From contig NZ_JADIJK010000014.1 of assembly GCF_017355205.1 (NCBI RefSeq), positions 1 through 64,000 on the forward strand: a stretch of 64,000 bases of DNA. The letters run 5' to 3'. Made by a program: the position numbers and the translations under genes. The notes below the pieces were generated by a model. That model was not told the origin of the DNA. It was given only the letters and a program-made list of their open reading frames with translations, and searched no databases. Numbering within the stretch: the stretch's first letter is position 1; each line of letters opens with the position of its first letter. The stretch comes from Bacillus sp. SD088. Lineage in GTDB: Bacteria > Bacillota > Bacilli > Bacillales > Bacillaceae_C. Shown one piece after another: positions 38,160 through 46,442 of the stretch.

Positions 38160-38777
38160 CTATTGGATTGTGATTTGTTCCTTTAATTTTTCGAATGTCT
38201 TTTCACCAATACCAGATATGTTCATAAGTTCTTCTATCTCTTTAAACAAACCATTTTCTTCACGATATTGTATAATCGTAGCTGCTTTACTGGGACCGAT
38301 TCCCGATATTGTTTCTAGCTCGCTTGCATCTGCCTGATTGATATTCACTTTCTTATCATTACTCGAACTCATAGTGTCTATATGAGGCATTTCCATTTCT
38401 ACTTCTCCGATTTCCGGAATATAAATCACCATCTCATCGGATAACTTCATTGCGAAGTTTATTTGCTTTTCATCAGCTGTTTTTAGTAATCCACCTGCTC
38501 TTTCCAATACATCATCTACACGCTCTCCCTCGATCGCTTCATATAATCCGGGGTTTTGAACTGCTCCTTTTACATCGATAAAAATATTCTCAGGCGTAGA
38601 TTTTACGTCCTGTATTTCCTTTTCAACTTGCTCCGACTCCAACTCCGATTCCGTCCAAATTGGTTCACTCAACGCCTCCTCTTTCTGTTGGAACTTAAAT
38701 ACAAATAGAAGGAGTATAATCACTGCAATAACAACAATCACTATCATTTGTTTATATTTTTCAAACCAAATAAGCAA
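38160..38777 (-). CDS. comEA: Competence DNA receptor ComEA
   Basis: A 205-residue membrane-anchored DNA-binding protein of the transformation machinery. Residues 10-28 form a membrane helix (MIVIVVIAVIILLLFVF), followed by a flexible acidic segment, an SLBB-type domain (IFIDVKGAVQNPGLYE, about 68-130) and a C-terminal helix-hairpin-helix DNA-binding domain (NINQADASELETISGIGPSKA and LMNISGIGEKTFEKL). Length equals B. subtilis ComEA. The start is a TTG with GAGGTG upstream. It is divergent from comER across an 86-bp region. Confidence 0.96.
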   Translation of the reverse strand: MLIWFEKYKQMIVIVVIAVIILLLFVFKFQQKEEALSEPIWTESELESEQVEKEIQDVKSTPENIFIDVKGAVQNPGLYEAIEGERVDDVLERAGGLLKTADEKQINFAMKLSDEMVIYIPEIGEVEMEMPHIDTMSSSNDKKVNINQADASELETISGIGPSKAATIIQYREENGLFKEIEELMNISGIGEKTFEKLKEQITIQ

Positions 38778-38863
38778 TTATTCAATTCACCTCATATTAT
38801 TATGAATATTTTGTGGGCACCAGCATACATTTGTTAGGAGTAATGGATGAAGGAGGGAGAAAC

Positions 38864-39685
38864 GTGAAGGTCGGAATTATCGGAATCGGAAATATGGGTA
38901 CCATTCTTTCTGAAGCACTTCTCACAGGAAAGGCCATATCTCCTTCAAACCTCATAATTATCAACCGCACAACAGCAAAAGCTGAGAGGCTTAGAGATAA
39001 ATACCAGGGGATTACCATCGCAAATAGTCCCAAAGAATTAATTGAAAGTTCCAACCTTATCTTTCTTTGTTTGAAACCAAAAGATTTTTACAGTTTTCTG
39101 CAGGAAAACAAGCAATATTTTAGAACAGATCAATGTCTTGCTTCTATTACTAGCCCGATTCATACAGCTTGGTTAGAAAAAGTGGTTCCTAGTTCTTGTG
39201 TACGTACTATCCCAAGCATCACTAATCGCGCGCTCACAGGCGTTACATTAATTACTTTTGGAGAGCGATGTACAGATAAATGGAAGGATGACCTCCATGA
39301 AATCTTTTCAATGATTTCTACCCCCCTGCTTATTCCTGAAGAAATCACACGTGTTTCTTCAGATATTGTAAGTTGTGGACCAGCATTTTTTAGTTATATA
39401 ACAAGGCGGTTCATTGAAGCAGCGGTCGCAGAAACAAAAATCGATAAAAAAACTGCAGAAATAATGTTTGAACATATGTTGGTTGGCTTTGGAGATCTCT
39501 TAAAAAAAGGGTATTATTCATTATCTGAGCTGGAAGAAAAAGTATGTGTGAAAGGTGGAATTACCGGGGAAGGCATTGATGTCTTAGAAAACGAATTAGG
39601 CGATACATTTGAAAAGGTCTTTCAAGCAACACATAAAAAATATACAAAGGAGGTGCAAGAATTAGAAAAGGATTTTATCGATTAA
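38864..39685 (+). CDS. comER: Late competence protein ComER (pyrroline-5-carboxylate reductase family)
   Basis: A 273-residue protein of the ProC dinucleotide-binding family. The Rossmann motif GIIGIGNMGTILSEAL is at the N-terminus, and the C-terminal domain has VSCGPAFFSYITRRFIEAA and GGITGEGIDVLE. Real ProC activity is not established for ComER; its role in B. subtilis is unclear, though a link to sporulation and biofilm has been reported in relatives. I chose the GTG at 38864, after AAGGAGGG, because the Rossmann strand begins there; the frame is open 17 codons further. It is divergent from comEA and convergent with yqeM. Confidence 0.93.
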   Translation: MKVGIIGIGNMGTILSEALLTGKAISPSNLIIINRTTAKAERLRDKYQGITIANSPKELIESSNLIFLCLKPKDFYSFLQENKQYFRTDQCLASITSPIHTAWLEKVVPSSCVRTIPSITNRALTGVTLITFGERCTDKWKDDLHEIFSMISTPLLIPEEITRVSSDIVSCGPAFFSYITRRFIEAAVAETKIDKKTAEIMFEHMLVGFGDLLKKGYYSLSELEEKVCVKGGITGEGIDVLENELGDTFEKVFQATHKKYTKEVQELEKDFID

Positions 39686-39749
39686 GTATAGTTTTCGACG
39701 TGGTTCACGATAATCCTGCTATTTTATCAAATTTTTTTGGTATTCAATC

Positions 39750-39783
39750 CCAGTGAGGGAGGGATGTGCGCCTTCCCCACTGG
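39750..39783. terminator. Hairpin between comER and yqeM
   Basis: CCAGTGAGGGAGG pairs with CCTTCCCCACTGG imperfectly. It lies between convergent genes and likely serves as a two-way terminator, though the plus-strand tail TTCAACTTTC is only partly T-rich. Confidence 0.55.
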
Positions 39784-39809
39784 TTCAACTTTCTCTTTAA
39801 AGATTGCTT

Positions 39810-40550
39810 TTACTTTTGACAGACAAAAAAGATTCTTTCTGACTCTTCTTTTGGGGCGTCTTTCGTAAAATCTGCTGTAATAGAACGTATTTTAAAGCCA
39901 GTTTCTTTTAACCATTTTGTAAAGTCAGCTACTGAATAGGTCCTTTGTGTATGAAATTCATCAAATCGTTCATATTGACCAGTAGCATGATCTTTTAGAA
40001 AAAAAGTAAGATCATGCTCTACCGTATAGGATGTCTCTCCCGGATAACAATCCCATATATAAGAAATATCTTCATCTACATATGAAAAAGTTTGATCCAT
40101 AAAGATTTGTTCTATTTTATATAGAGAATGGATATCAAATAGAAATAATCCATTTTGATCCAAGTGGGTAAAAACCCGTTGAAATGTTTGCACAACTTGG
40201 TCAGGAGATTGTAAATAATTTAAAGAATCACAAAAAATCGTTACAATATTATATGTTCCTAAATCTTCCAGCTTGGACATATCTTGCTCATAAAATTGGA
40301 TATTTTTACGAATGCTTTCTGTCTTTTCATGGGCAACCATTAACATATCCGAAGACAAGTCCACACCTGTCACTTCATAACCATTTTGTGCAAGTAATAC
40401 AGACAATTCTCCTGTCCCACACGCAATTTCTAAGATTTGTTTCCCTTTTACTTGATTGGCTTGTGTCTCGCGTTCTACCAATTGAAGCCATTTATGATAG
40501 GGAACATCGCTCATTAACTCATCATAGACATAGGCAAAGCGACCATACAT
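39810..40550 (-). CDS. yqeM: Class I SAM-dependent methyltransferase YqeM
   Basis: A 246-residue methyltransferase. The SAM motif is ILEIACGTGELSVLLAQNGYEVTGVDLS (about residues 40-67), split here as EIACGTGELS and VTGVDLSSDML. The conserved N-terminus is MYGRFAYVYDELMSDVPYHKW. The substrate is unknown. The ATG overlaps the rsfS stop codon by one base (TAATG), indicating translational coupling. Upstream is GCAGGGTG inside rsfS. The frame continues into rsfS, but the family start is clear. It is last in the yqeG-to-yqeM cluster. Confidence 0.94.
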   Translation of the reverse strand: MYGRFAYVYDELMSDVPYHKWLQLVERETQANQVKGKQILEIACGTGELSVLLAQNGYEVTGVDLSSDMLMVAHEKTESIRKNIQFYEQDMSKLEDLGTYNIVTIFCDSLNYLQSPDQVVQTFQRVFTHLDQNGLFLFDIHSLYKIEQIFMDQTFSYVDEDISYIWDCYPGETSYTVEHDLTFFLKDHATGQYERFDEFHTQRTYSVADFTKWLKETGFKIRSITADFTKDAPKEESERIFFVCQK

Positions 40551-40906
40551 TACGGATTCACCCTGCTTAATACATCGATCATGGGTGCATCTCCCCAAAG
40601 TTTTTCTAAATTGTAGTAGCTACGTTCATCCCGATGGAAAATATGAGCGATCACATCCCCAAAATCCATGAGAATCCATTTTCCTTCATCAAAGCCTTCT
40701 ACTTTTTTAACATCTATTCCCATTTCTTCAGAAACATCTTTCATTTCTCGAGAAATTGCTTGCACTTGCTTGCCAGAATTGGCATGACAAATGATAAAAT
40801 AATCCGCAATCAAGGATAAACCTTTCATATTAAGAACAACAATATCTTCTGCTCTCTTATCGTCAGCTGCTTTTACAAGAGTATCTAATAGCTTTTCTGT
40901 ACTCAA
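40550..40906 (-). CDS. rsfS: Ribosomal silencing factor RsfS
   Basis: A 118-residue protein that binds ribosomal protein L14 (uL14) and blocks joining of the ribosomal subunits when nutrients run low. Family stretches are DIVVLNMKGLSLIADYFIICHANSGKQV (split at S and A), GFDEGKWILMDFGDVIAHIF and HRDERSYYNLEKLWGDAP. Start TTG with GGAGG upstream. It precedes yqeM with a one-base overlap. A composite repeat lies between it and yqeK, so a separate promoter or read-through is needed. Confidence 0.96.
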   Translation of the reverse strand: MSTEKLLDTLVKAADDKRAEDIVVLNMKGLSLIADYFIICHANSGKQVQAISREMKDVSEEMGIDVKKVEGFDEGKWILMDFGDVIAHIFHRDERSYYNLEKLWGDAPMIDVLSRVNP

Positions 40907-40964
40907 AAACGAATTCCTCCCTTTTTTAAATAGAACGAGATCATTTACAAATGGCGAATCTGCT

Positions 40965-41138
40965 GGTCACCGTTGATTTCCGTTCCACGGACGCTTTCCG
41001 GAGGCCTGCAGAATGTAGGTCACAAAGACACTGCGACGTACAAGGATGTACTAGTGCAGGCAAAGCAACATTTAAGTCTGCCGACAGAACGTCGCGAACT
41101 TAGTCTTTCTTCCATACAAGGCGCTTACGCTTTTCTAA
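40965..41138. repeat. Composite repeat with family C and family A ends
   Basis: It starts with family C sequence (GATTTCCGTTCCACGGACGC, CTTTCCGGAGG), continues with CTGCGACGTACAAGGATGTA and GACGTTCTGTCGG-like modules (as the complement), and ends with the family A left arm in reverse (CAAGGCGCTTACGCTTTTCT). The last 14 bases overlap the end of yqeK and include its stop codon. Confidence 0.75.
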
Positions 41139-41688
41139 CTAAATCATTATAAGCTTCAAATGTATCTGGATAAATAGTGGCCTTTTTCGCTAATAAAAAT
41201 ACGATTGTATTACTTAATGCTTTTAGCACCGCTTCATCCAAATTTTTGCGAGCTAGCTCTCTCGTTTCGTTTATTCCTGGAAAATCTCTTTGTGGCTCGA
41301 TATAGTCTGCCAAAAATATTATTTTTTCAAGACGAGACATATTTGCCCGACCAGTTGTATGGTAACGAATCGCATTTAATATATCATTGTCTTCTATCGC
41401 AAATTCCTCGCGAGCCAAATAGGCTGCTACTGGTCCATGCCATAACTCGGGATGATACTCTACTAGCCGTGGATCTTCATTTGCCTTCAATAGCAACTTT
41501 TTCAACTCACTCACTGCCAGCATTTTTGCATAATCATGGAAGATTGCTGCTAATTCAACCTTGGCTACATCTTCCCCATATCTGTCTGCTAATATTATCG
41601 CTGTTTCTAGTACTCTAACGGTATGTTGATACCGTGGTCCAGACCCTAATGATCTCTGAACAATTTCTAAAGCTTGATCATGATTCAT
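41125..41688 (-). CDS. yqeK: HD-domain nucleotide hydrolase YqeK
   Basis: A 187-residue HD-domain phosphohydrolase. YqeK enzymes hydrolyse diadenosine tetraphosphate symmetrically to ADP. The metal-binding motifs are H in RYQHTVRV, AAIFHDYAKM (HD), LWHGPVAAYLA and IRYHTTGRANMS, followed by EKIIFLADYIEP. I chose the ATG at 41688, with GGAG and AAGGG upstream; the frame opens six codons earlier. It overlaps nadD by 11 bp. Its last residues, RKA and the stop, are encoded by the end of a dispersed repeat. Confidence 0.95.
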   Translation of the reverse strand: MNHDQALEIVQRSLGSGPRYQHTVRVLETAIILADRYGEDVAKVELAAIFHDYAKMLAVSELKKLLLKANEDPRLVEYHPELWHGPVAAYLAREEFAIEDNDILNAIRYHTTGRANMSRLEKIIFLADYIEPQRDFPGINETRELARKNLDEAVLKALSNTIVFLLAKKATIYPDTFEAYNDLVRKA

Positions 41689-42253
41689 ATAAACCCTTCT
41701 CCTCAATATACTGAATCACATTATCAGGCAACAGATACCTAATGGAAAAAGACTGCTTACATCTTTCCCTAATGAGCGAAGAAGATATATCCACTTGGGG
41801 AATGTCGACATATTGAACCGGATAAGGGCTTTCTAGCTCATATTTCGGACGGTTCACCCCTATAAAGGAGACAATATTAACTAATTCTTCAATGCCGTGC
41901 CACTTCGGCAAATACTCCACCATATCTGCTCCAATAATGAAATAATATTCCACCTCTGGGTTTCGTTTTTTTAACATTTTCATTGTATCAAGTGAATAGG
42001 ATTTTCCTTGTCGTTCCAATTCAATTTTTTCAATGGCAAAGCAAGGGTTATCCCCAATAGCTAATTCTAGCATCCGCACCCTGTCAGACTCGGTTGTACC
42101 ACTTTTTCTTTCCTTATGAGGAGGCTCTTGGTTAGGCATAAAAGCAATTTGATCTAATTCCAAAGTATGCAACACTTCATTCGCGATTACTAAATGACCG
42201 AAATGCGGGGGATCAAAGGTACCGCCTAAAATGCCTATTCGTTGTTTTTGCAT
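41678..42253 (-). CDS. nadD: Nicotinate-nucleotide adenylyltransferase
   Basis: A 191-residue nucleotidyltransferase that makes nicotinic acid adenine dinucleotide from NaMN and ATP in NAD synthesis. The N-terminal GILGGTFDPPHFGHLVIANEV contains the (H/T)xGH motif, here HFGH, and the C-terminal ISSSLIRERCKQ is the second nucleotide-binding motif. The ATG has GAGGAG upstream. It lies between yhbY and yqeK, the order seen in B. subtilis. Confidence 0.97.
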   Translation of the reverse strand: MQKQRIGILGGTFDPPHFGHLVIANEVLHTLELDQIAFMPNQEPPHKERKSGTTESDRVRMLELAIGDNPCFAIEKIELERQGKSYSLDTMKMLKKRNPEVEYYFIIGADMVEYLPKWHGIEELVNIVSFIGVNRPKYELESPYPVQYVDIPQVDISSSLIRERCKQSFSIRYLLPDNVIQYIEEKGLYES

Positions 42254-42271
42254 GTTACAAATCTCCTCATA

Positions 42272-42562
42272 CTATGGTAATTCAAGTTGTTTATTTTCCT
42301 GCGATTCTTTATATAAAATGATCGTATTCCCGATAATTTGCACAAGTTCAGCATTAGCCCCTGCAGACAAAGCATTGCCCACTGTTTCCCGATCTTCCTC
42401 ACAATTTTGTAATATGCTAATTTTGATTAACTCCCTTGCTTCAAGGGCTTCCTTGATTTGCTTAATCATATTATCATTTACTCCACCCTTCCCTACTTGG
42501 AAAATCGGCTGGAGATGATGAGCTGTCGATCTTAAATAGCGTTTCTGTTTTCCGGTTAACAT
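42272..42562 (-). CDS. yhbY: CRM-domain RNA-binding protein YhbY
   Basis: A 96-residue single-domain CRM protein that binds pre-50S ribosomal particles. Conserved stretches are LTGKQKRYLRSTAHHLQPIF, QVGKGGVND and the GNTIILYKES C-terminal strand; the GKGG loop is the likely RNA-contact motif. The ATG overlaps the aroE end by 7 bp, with GGAGG inside aroE. It corresponds to yqeI of B. subtilis. Confidence 0.96.
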   Translation of the reverse strand: MLTGKQKRYLRSTAHHLQPIFQVGKGGVNDNMIKQIKEALEARELIKISILQNCEEDRETVGNALSAGANAELVQIIGNTIILYKESQENKQLELP

Positions 42563-43395
42563 ACTTTTCCTCCTAAATGTTTCATTACGATTTCAGTCAT
42601 TCTTTGTGTATTAGGCATATCCCCTGTCCACTTCTCGAAAGCCAAGGCACCTTGGTAGACAAACATCCCTATGCCATTTTGTGTTTGGGCCCCTTGATTC
42701 TCTGCCTGTTTTAAAAAGGTCGTTTGAAATGGATTGTAGATAATATCAGAAACAAAGGCCTGAGAGTTTAATCGAGCTAACGAAAAAGGGCTTTGATTCA
42801 TCTCTGGATACATCCCAATGGAAGTCGTTTGGATCACTAATGTATACTCATTTAGTCGATCTTCCGCTTCTGCAAAAGTTAAAGCAGACGAATGACCTTT
42901 ATAAGGGCACATTTCCATGAGGTTGAGCGCGCGTTCGACCGTACGATTGCAAATATCAATATGCCCAATCCCTTTTGATAATAATGTATAAAAAATCGCT
43001 TTTGCTGCCCCGCCCGCTCCGACAATTAATACCCGCTCATTCTCTAACCTTTCTTTCCATTCTGCTTGTAAAGCCTTAATGAACCCTTCCCCGTCTGTAT
43101 TAAAACCAACCCATTGATCATTTTCCCTGATCACAGTATTAATCGCTCCAATAGCCTGAGCTAATGGATCAATTCGATCTAAGAAAGGGATAATCGCTGT
43201 TTTATGTGGGATCGTAATATTAAAGCCTTCCACCCCTATTGCTTTCATTCCTTTAATGGCTATCTCAAGATCAGTTCCTTTAATATGAAAGGGATGATAG
43301 TAAGCTTCCATCCCTAATTCTTTAAATTCTTGATTATGCATTAGAGGAGACAGAGAATGTGCGATCGGATCCCCAATCACTCCATATAATTTCAT
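42556..43395 (-). CDS. aroE: Shikimate dehydrogenase
   Basis: A 279-residue NADPH-dependent dehydrogenase converting 3-dehydroshikimate to shikimate in aromatic amino acid synthesis. Motifs are GDPIAHSLSPLMHNQ (substrate loop), NITIPHK with the catalytic lysine, GFNTDGEGF with the catalytic aspartate, and the Rossmann stretch VLIVGAGGAAKAIFYTL. Either the ATG at 43395 or one three codons upstream (43404), which sits very close to GGGG, could be used. It follows yqeH and overlaps yhbY. Confidence 0.96.
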   Translation of the reverse strand: MKLYGVIGDPIAHSLSPLMHNQEFKELGMEAYYHPFHIKGTDLEIAIKGMKAIGVEGFNITIPHKTAIIPFLDRIDPLAQAIGAINTVIRENDQWVGFNTDGEGFIKALQAEWKERLENERVLIVGAGGAAKAIFYTLLSKGIGHIDICNRTVERALNLMEMCPYKGHSSALTFAEAEDRLNEYTLVIQTTSIGMYPEMNQSPFSLARLNSQAFVSDIIYNPFQTTFLKQAENQGAQTQNGIGMFVYQGALAFEKWTGDMPNTQRMTEIVMKHLGGKVC

Positions 43396-43422
43396 CGTCA
43401 ACATTTCCCCTTTCTCTCTCTA

Positions 43423-44532
43423 TTAAATAAGTGATTTTCGTAATAATACACTAACGCCTTTCGGAACATAGGCAGCGATTTTGGCTCCAGCTTCTGGCAC
43501 TGTCACCCAACCTAGACCGGAAAAGACAATATCTGTCTTCCCCTCACGAATCGTAAAATCATGGCGAACAAGCTCTGGAAATGCTTCAAGTTCATTCTTT
43601 CGAGGTGGTTGAAGCATTTCTCCAACATGATTTTTATATAAAGCATCAGCATTTTCTAATTTAGTCCGATGAATATCAAGTTCATTTCCCATATAACACA
43701 CGAGAGAGCGACGTCCGCCTTTTTCATAGTCCAGTCGAGCTAATCCACCAAAAAACAAGGTTTGTTGTTCATTTAGCTGAAATACCCTTGATTTTATTTC
43801 TTTTTTGGGTGTGATTATTTTTAAGTCTTTTTTCCCTACAAAGTGAGCAATTTGATGATGATTTATAATTCCTGGCGTATCAATTAATGATTGACCATCC
43901 TGTAAAGGAATTTTGATCATATCTAATGTTGTCCCAGGGAAATGAGAAGTCGTAATAAGGTTGTCCACTTCCGCAGCTTCATGCAAAATCCGATTAATCA
44001 ATGTGGACTTCCCGACATTTGTACAACCGACAACATATACATCTTTTCCCTGTCGATACTGGTCGATTTTCTCAAGTACCTCTTGAATATGGAACCCCTT
44101 TTGTGCACTTGTCAGGAGAACATCCACCGGTCTAAGCCCTAATTGTTTTGCCTCACTTTTCATCCATTGAATCACTTTATTCGCTTTTACTGATTTGGGA
44201 AGCAAATCCGCTTTATTACCAATAAGTAAAATCGGATTTTTTCCTACAAAGCGATGAAGCCCTGGAAGCCAACTCCCATTAAAGTCAAAGATATCAATAA
44301 TTTTGACAATCAAGCTATCTGTTTTCGCCAACTGATTTAAGATATTCAAAAAGTCTTGATCTGTAAGAGATACATCCTGAACCTCATTATAATGTCTTAA
44401 ACGAAAGCATCTTTGGCAGATAATCTCTTCTTTTGCTAGTGAAGAACTTGGTGCGTAACCGACCCCTTTAGGATCTATAGTCTGGATCGCGGCACCGCAC
44501 CCATAACAAATATATTCTTCGGTATTACTCAA
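43423..44532 (-). CDS. yqeH: Circularly permuted ribosome-assembly GTPase YqeH
   Basis: A 369-residue GTPase needed for 30S subunit assembly. It begins with a zinc finger (CYGCG ... CQRCFRLRHYNE), followed by a circularly permuted G domain: G4 NKADLLPKS and G5 come before the P-loop GCTNVGKSTLINRIL, then DTPGIINHHQ. A C-terminal domain ends VSVLLRKSLI. I chose a TTG at 44532, 7 bases after GGAGG, which overlaps the yqeG stop by four bases (TTGA); the frame is open to 44547. Confidence 0.96.
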   Translation of the reverse strand: MSNTEEYICYGCGAAIQTIDPKGVGYAPSSSLAKEEIICQRCFRLRHYNEVQDVSLTDQDFLNILNQLAKTDSLIVKIIDIFDFNGSWLPGLHRFVGKNPILLIGNKADLLPKSVKANKVIQWMKSEAKQLGLRPVDVLLTSAQKGFHIQEVLEKIDQYRQGKDVYVVGCTNVGKSTLINRILHEAAEVDNLITTSHFPGTTLDMIKIPLQDGQSLIDTPGIINHHQIAHFVGKKDLKIITPKKEIKSRVFQLNEQQTLFFGGLARLDYEKGGRRSLVCYMGNELDIHRTKLENADALYKNHVGEMLQPPRKNELEAFPELVRHDFTIREGKTDIVFSGLGWVTVPEAGAKIAAYVPKGVSVLLRKSLI

Positions 44533-45050
44533 TTTGATTCCTCCCAATCAATCAAGCCTTTTCGCTTGAAATTCGCCATTATTTTACGTTCAATTTTACG
44601 ATTAAATTGAGTAAAAAAACCATCCGAGCTAGCAACTGGTACAACTAAAATCGTGTGTAATCCCATGCGATTTCCACCCAATATATCTGTGAGCAACTGA
44701 TCTCCAATAATGACTGTCTCTTCCTTTTTCAAATTCATCGTTAGCATAGCCTTCTTAAAAGCCGTACGTAGCGGCTTTCTCGCCTTAGAGATAAAAGGTA
44801 TTTCCAATGGATCAGAAAAAATTCGCACTCGTTCTTCATTATTATTCGACACAATGGTAATTTTAATCTGATGTTGTTTCATGTCATTTAACCACTCAAT
44901 CAATGGTGGGGTCGCATTCGGCCGATCCCATTCAACTAATGTATTATCAAGGTCTGTGATAATCCCTTTGACCCCTTTTTCTTTTAATACGCTTGGAGAA
45001 ATATGATAAATACTTTTGACATATTCTCCTGGCAAGAATTTTTTCAGCAA
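44529..45050 (-). CDS. yqeG: HAD-superfamily phosphatase YqeG
   Basis: A 173-residue HAD hydrolase of the IIIA subclass. The nucleophile motif I is GIITDLDNTLVEWDRP (DxD-type, about residues 29-44), motif II is TIVSNN, and motif III/IV is EETVIIGDQLLTDILGGNRMG. The phosphatase substrate in Bacillus is not established; relatives act on phosphatidylglycerophosphate. Start TTG, 7 bases after GAGGTG. It is first in the yqeG-yqeH-aroE-yhbY-nadD-yqeK unit. A DnaA-box cluster lies just upstream. Confidence 0.94.
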   Translation of the reverse strand: MLKKFLPGEYVKSIYHISPSVLKEKGVKGIITDLDNTLVEWDRPNATPPLIEWLNDMKQHQIKITIVSNNNEERVRIFSDPLEIPFISKARKPLRTAFKKAMLTMNLKKEETVIIGDQLLTDILGGNRMGLHTILVVPVASSDGFFTQFNRKIERKIMANFKRKGLIDWEESN

Positions 45051-45165
45051 TGATTTGCACCTCTATTAAAAAAATATATAAATGTATCTTACCTAACTTT
45101 TGACAAAATCGCACCTTTTTTGTTAATACCAAATACTTTTCGACATTTTCTAACAAACTTGGATC

Positions 45166-45264
45166 TGTGGATAACTTTATTCACTTTATTAAAGTGGTTA
45201 TATCAAGCTTAAACAGATTTATCCATACGTTGCCCACAAGTTATCCACTTCTGCCTGTGGATAA
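45166..45264. promoter_or_regulatory. Cluster of DnaA boxes between yqeG and sda
   Basis: Two perfect boxes on the minus strand (TGTGGATAA at 45166-45174 and 45256-45264) and three 8-of-9 matches on the plus strand (TTATTCACT at 45177, TTATCCATA at 45219, TTATCCACT at 45241) lie within 99 bp. Family knowledge: DnaA binds upstream of sda in B. subtilis and couples its transcription to replication. The cluster fits that role here and could also affect yqeG. Confidence 0.85.
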
Positions 45265-45371
45265 AGGAACACTTGTTCCAACGATTTAATTTTGTTAAAG
45301 TAACAATAACGTTTAGACAACCTATTATTTTATGAATGCATGTTGAATTAAAATTGCTGGAGGTGAAGCTG

Positions 45372-45518
45372 ATGAATAAGCTATCAGACGAACTATTGAT
45401 TGAATCTTATTATAAAGCAAAAGAACTCGAATTGAGTTACGACTTTATTCAGCTAATTGAATTGGAGCTCCACCGGCGATCACTAGAAGAGTATACGGAA
45501 AAAGTAACTTTAAACTAG
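45372..45518 (+). CDS. sda: Sporulation checkpoint inhibitor Sda
   Basis: A 48-residue helical-hairpin protein that inhibits the sporulation kinases KinA and KinB when replication is disturbed. The core [21 protein letters not shown] is close to B. subtilis Sda ([14 protein letters not shown]). I chose the ATG at 45372, 5 bases after GGAGGTGAA; the frame is open 12 codons upstream. DnaA boxes lie 110-200 bp upstream. It is convergent with psd, with 31 bp between the stop codons. Confidence 0.94.
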   Translation: MNKLSDELLIESYYKAKELELSYDFIQLIELELHRRSLEEYTEKVTLN

Positions 45519-45549
45519 CGAAAATGAACTTGATTCGTACGAAGCGTCT

Positions 45550-46350
45550 CTATCTTAATTTATGGCGCTTTGTTTTTATTTTCCCAATCGGCTCCCCGTA
45601 TTTCACAGGAAGAGGTAGGTCTTGTTGTAATAGTGATTCAAAGGTTGCTTTTGGAAACAATAACATAACTGTCGAACCAAAAGAGAAGTAGGCAATTTCT
45701 TCCCCTTTTTTCCAAGTCTCATTGTGATTTGTCACTTGTACCGAATTGATCATCATCGCTCCAACTTTTATCATCGCCAAACGAACACCTTCGTGCTGTA
45801 ATAATGTTATGACTCGGTAATTGCTCGCTAAAGTAGCCTTCCCGTATTTTAAGCCTAATGCATTTACAGGGAAAGACCGGTCCCCAAGGCTGTATTGATC
45901 CATTTTTTCCACTAATAATGGAGAATGTATTCTATGATAATGGGAAGGACTTAGATAAATGATCATATACGTTCCTTCTACAAATTCCTGGGCTTGTTCC
46001 TTTCCACCAAGCATTTCCGCAATGGAATATCTTTTCCCTTTTACCATGATATCTTGATTTAAATCAACCGTCCCCATCTCTTTAATCACGCCATCCACTG
46101 GACTCACGACCGTATCAAATTGTTCATCGATTGAGCGGACACCCGCTTTCAACCTCCGTGTAAAAAATGTATGTAAATTCGGATAGGAGCTCCATTGACC
46201 GGCCATTTCATCCAAATTGATTCGGAAAATTTTTGCATAAGGCTTAATGAGGGGTCGACTTATATTCGATTGTGCAAATCGTGAAAGGGTCTTTGAAAAA
46301 ATCGGACCATTTGTCGCTCTAATCATAGCTCGGTATAATAGCTCTTTCAA
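45550..46350 (-). CDS. psd: Phosphatidylserine decarboxylase proenzyme
   Basis: A 266-residue proenzyme that converts phosphatidylserine to phosphatidylethanolamine at the membrane. The self-cleavage motif is FGST near residue 230 (within AYFSFGSTVMLLFP); cleavage before the serine creates the pyruvoyl group. Other family residues are PVDGVIKEMGTV and LSPSHYHRIHSP, with the catalytic histidine. It is divergent from pssA across 92 bp, so substrate and product enzymes of one pathway are paired. In B. subtilis pssA and psd lie in a different region of the chromosome. Confidence 0.95.
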   Translation of the reverse strand: MKELLYRAMIRATNGPIFSKTLSRFAQSNISRPLIKPYAKIFRINLDEMAGQWSSYPNLHTFFTRRLKAGVRSIDEQFDTVVSPVDGVIKEMGTVDLNQDIMVKGKRYSIAEMLGGKEQAQEFVEGTYMIIYLSPSHYHRIHSPLLVEKMDQYSLGDRSFPVNALGLKYGKATLASNYRVITLLQHEGVRLAMIKVGAMMINSVQVTNHNETWKKGEEIAYFSFGSTVMLLFPKATFESLLQQDLPLPVKYGEPIGKIKTKRHKLR

Positions 46351-46442
46351 AATATATTCCTCCGGTAAATAATTTTGTTAACATTTTCGTTGGAAAGTTT
46401 TATAATTATAAAGAAGACCTGTAATTAAAAGGAGGTGCTGTA

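Noticed and set aside
38778-38863. ComK box between comEA and comER
   Set aside because: No AAAA-N5-TTTT pairs with correct spacing were found in the 86-bp divergent region.
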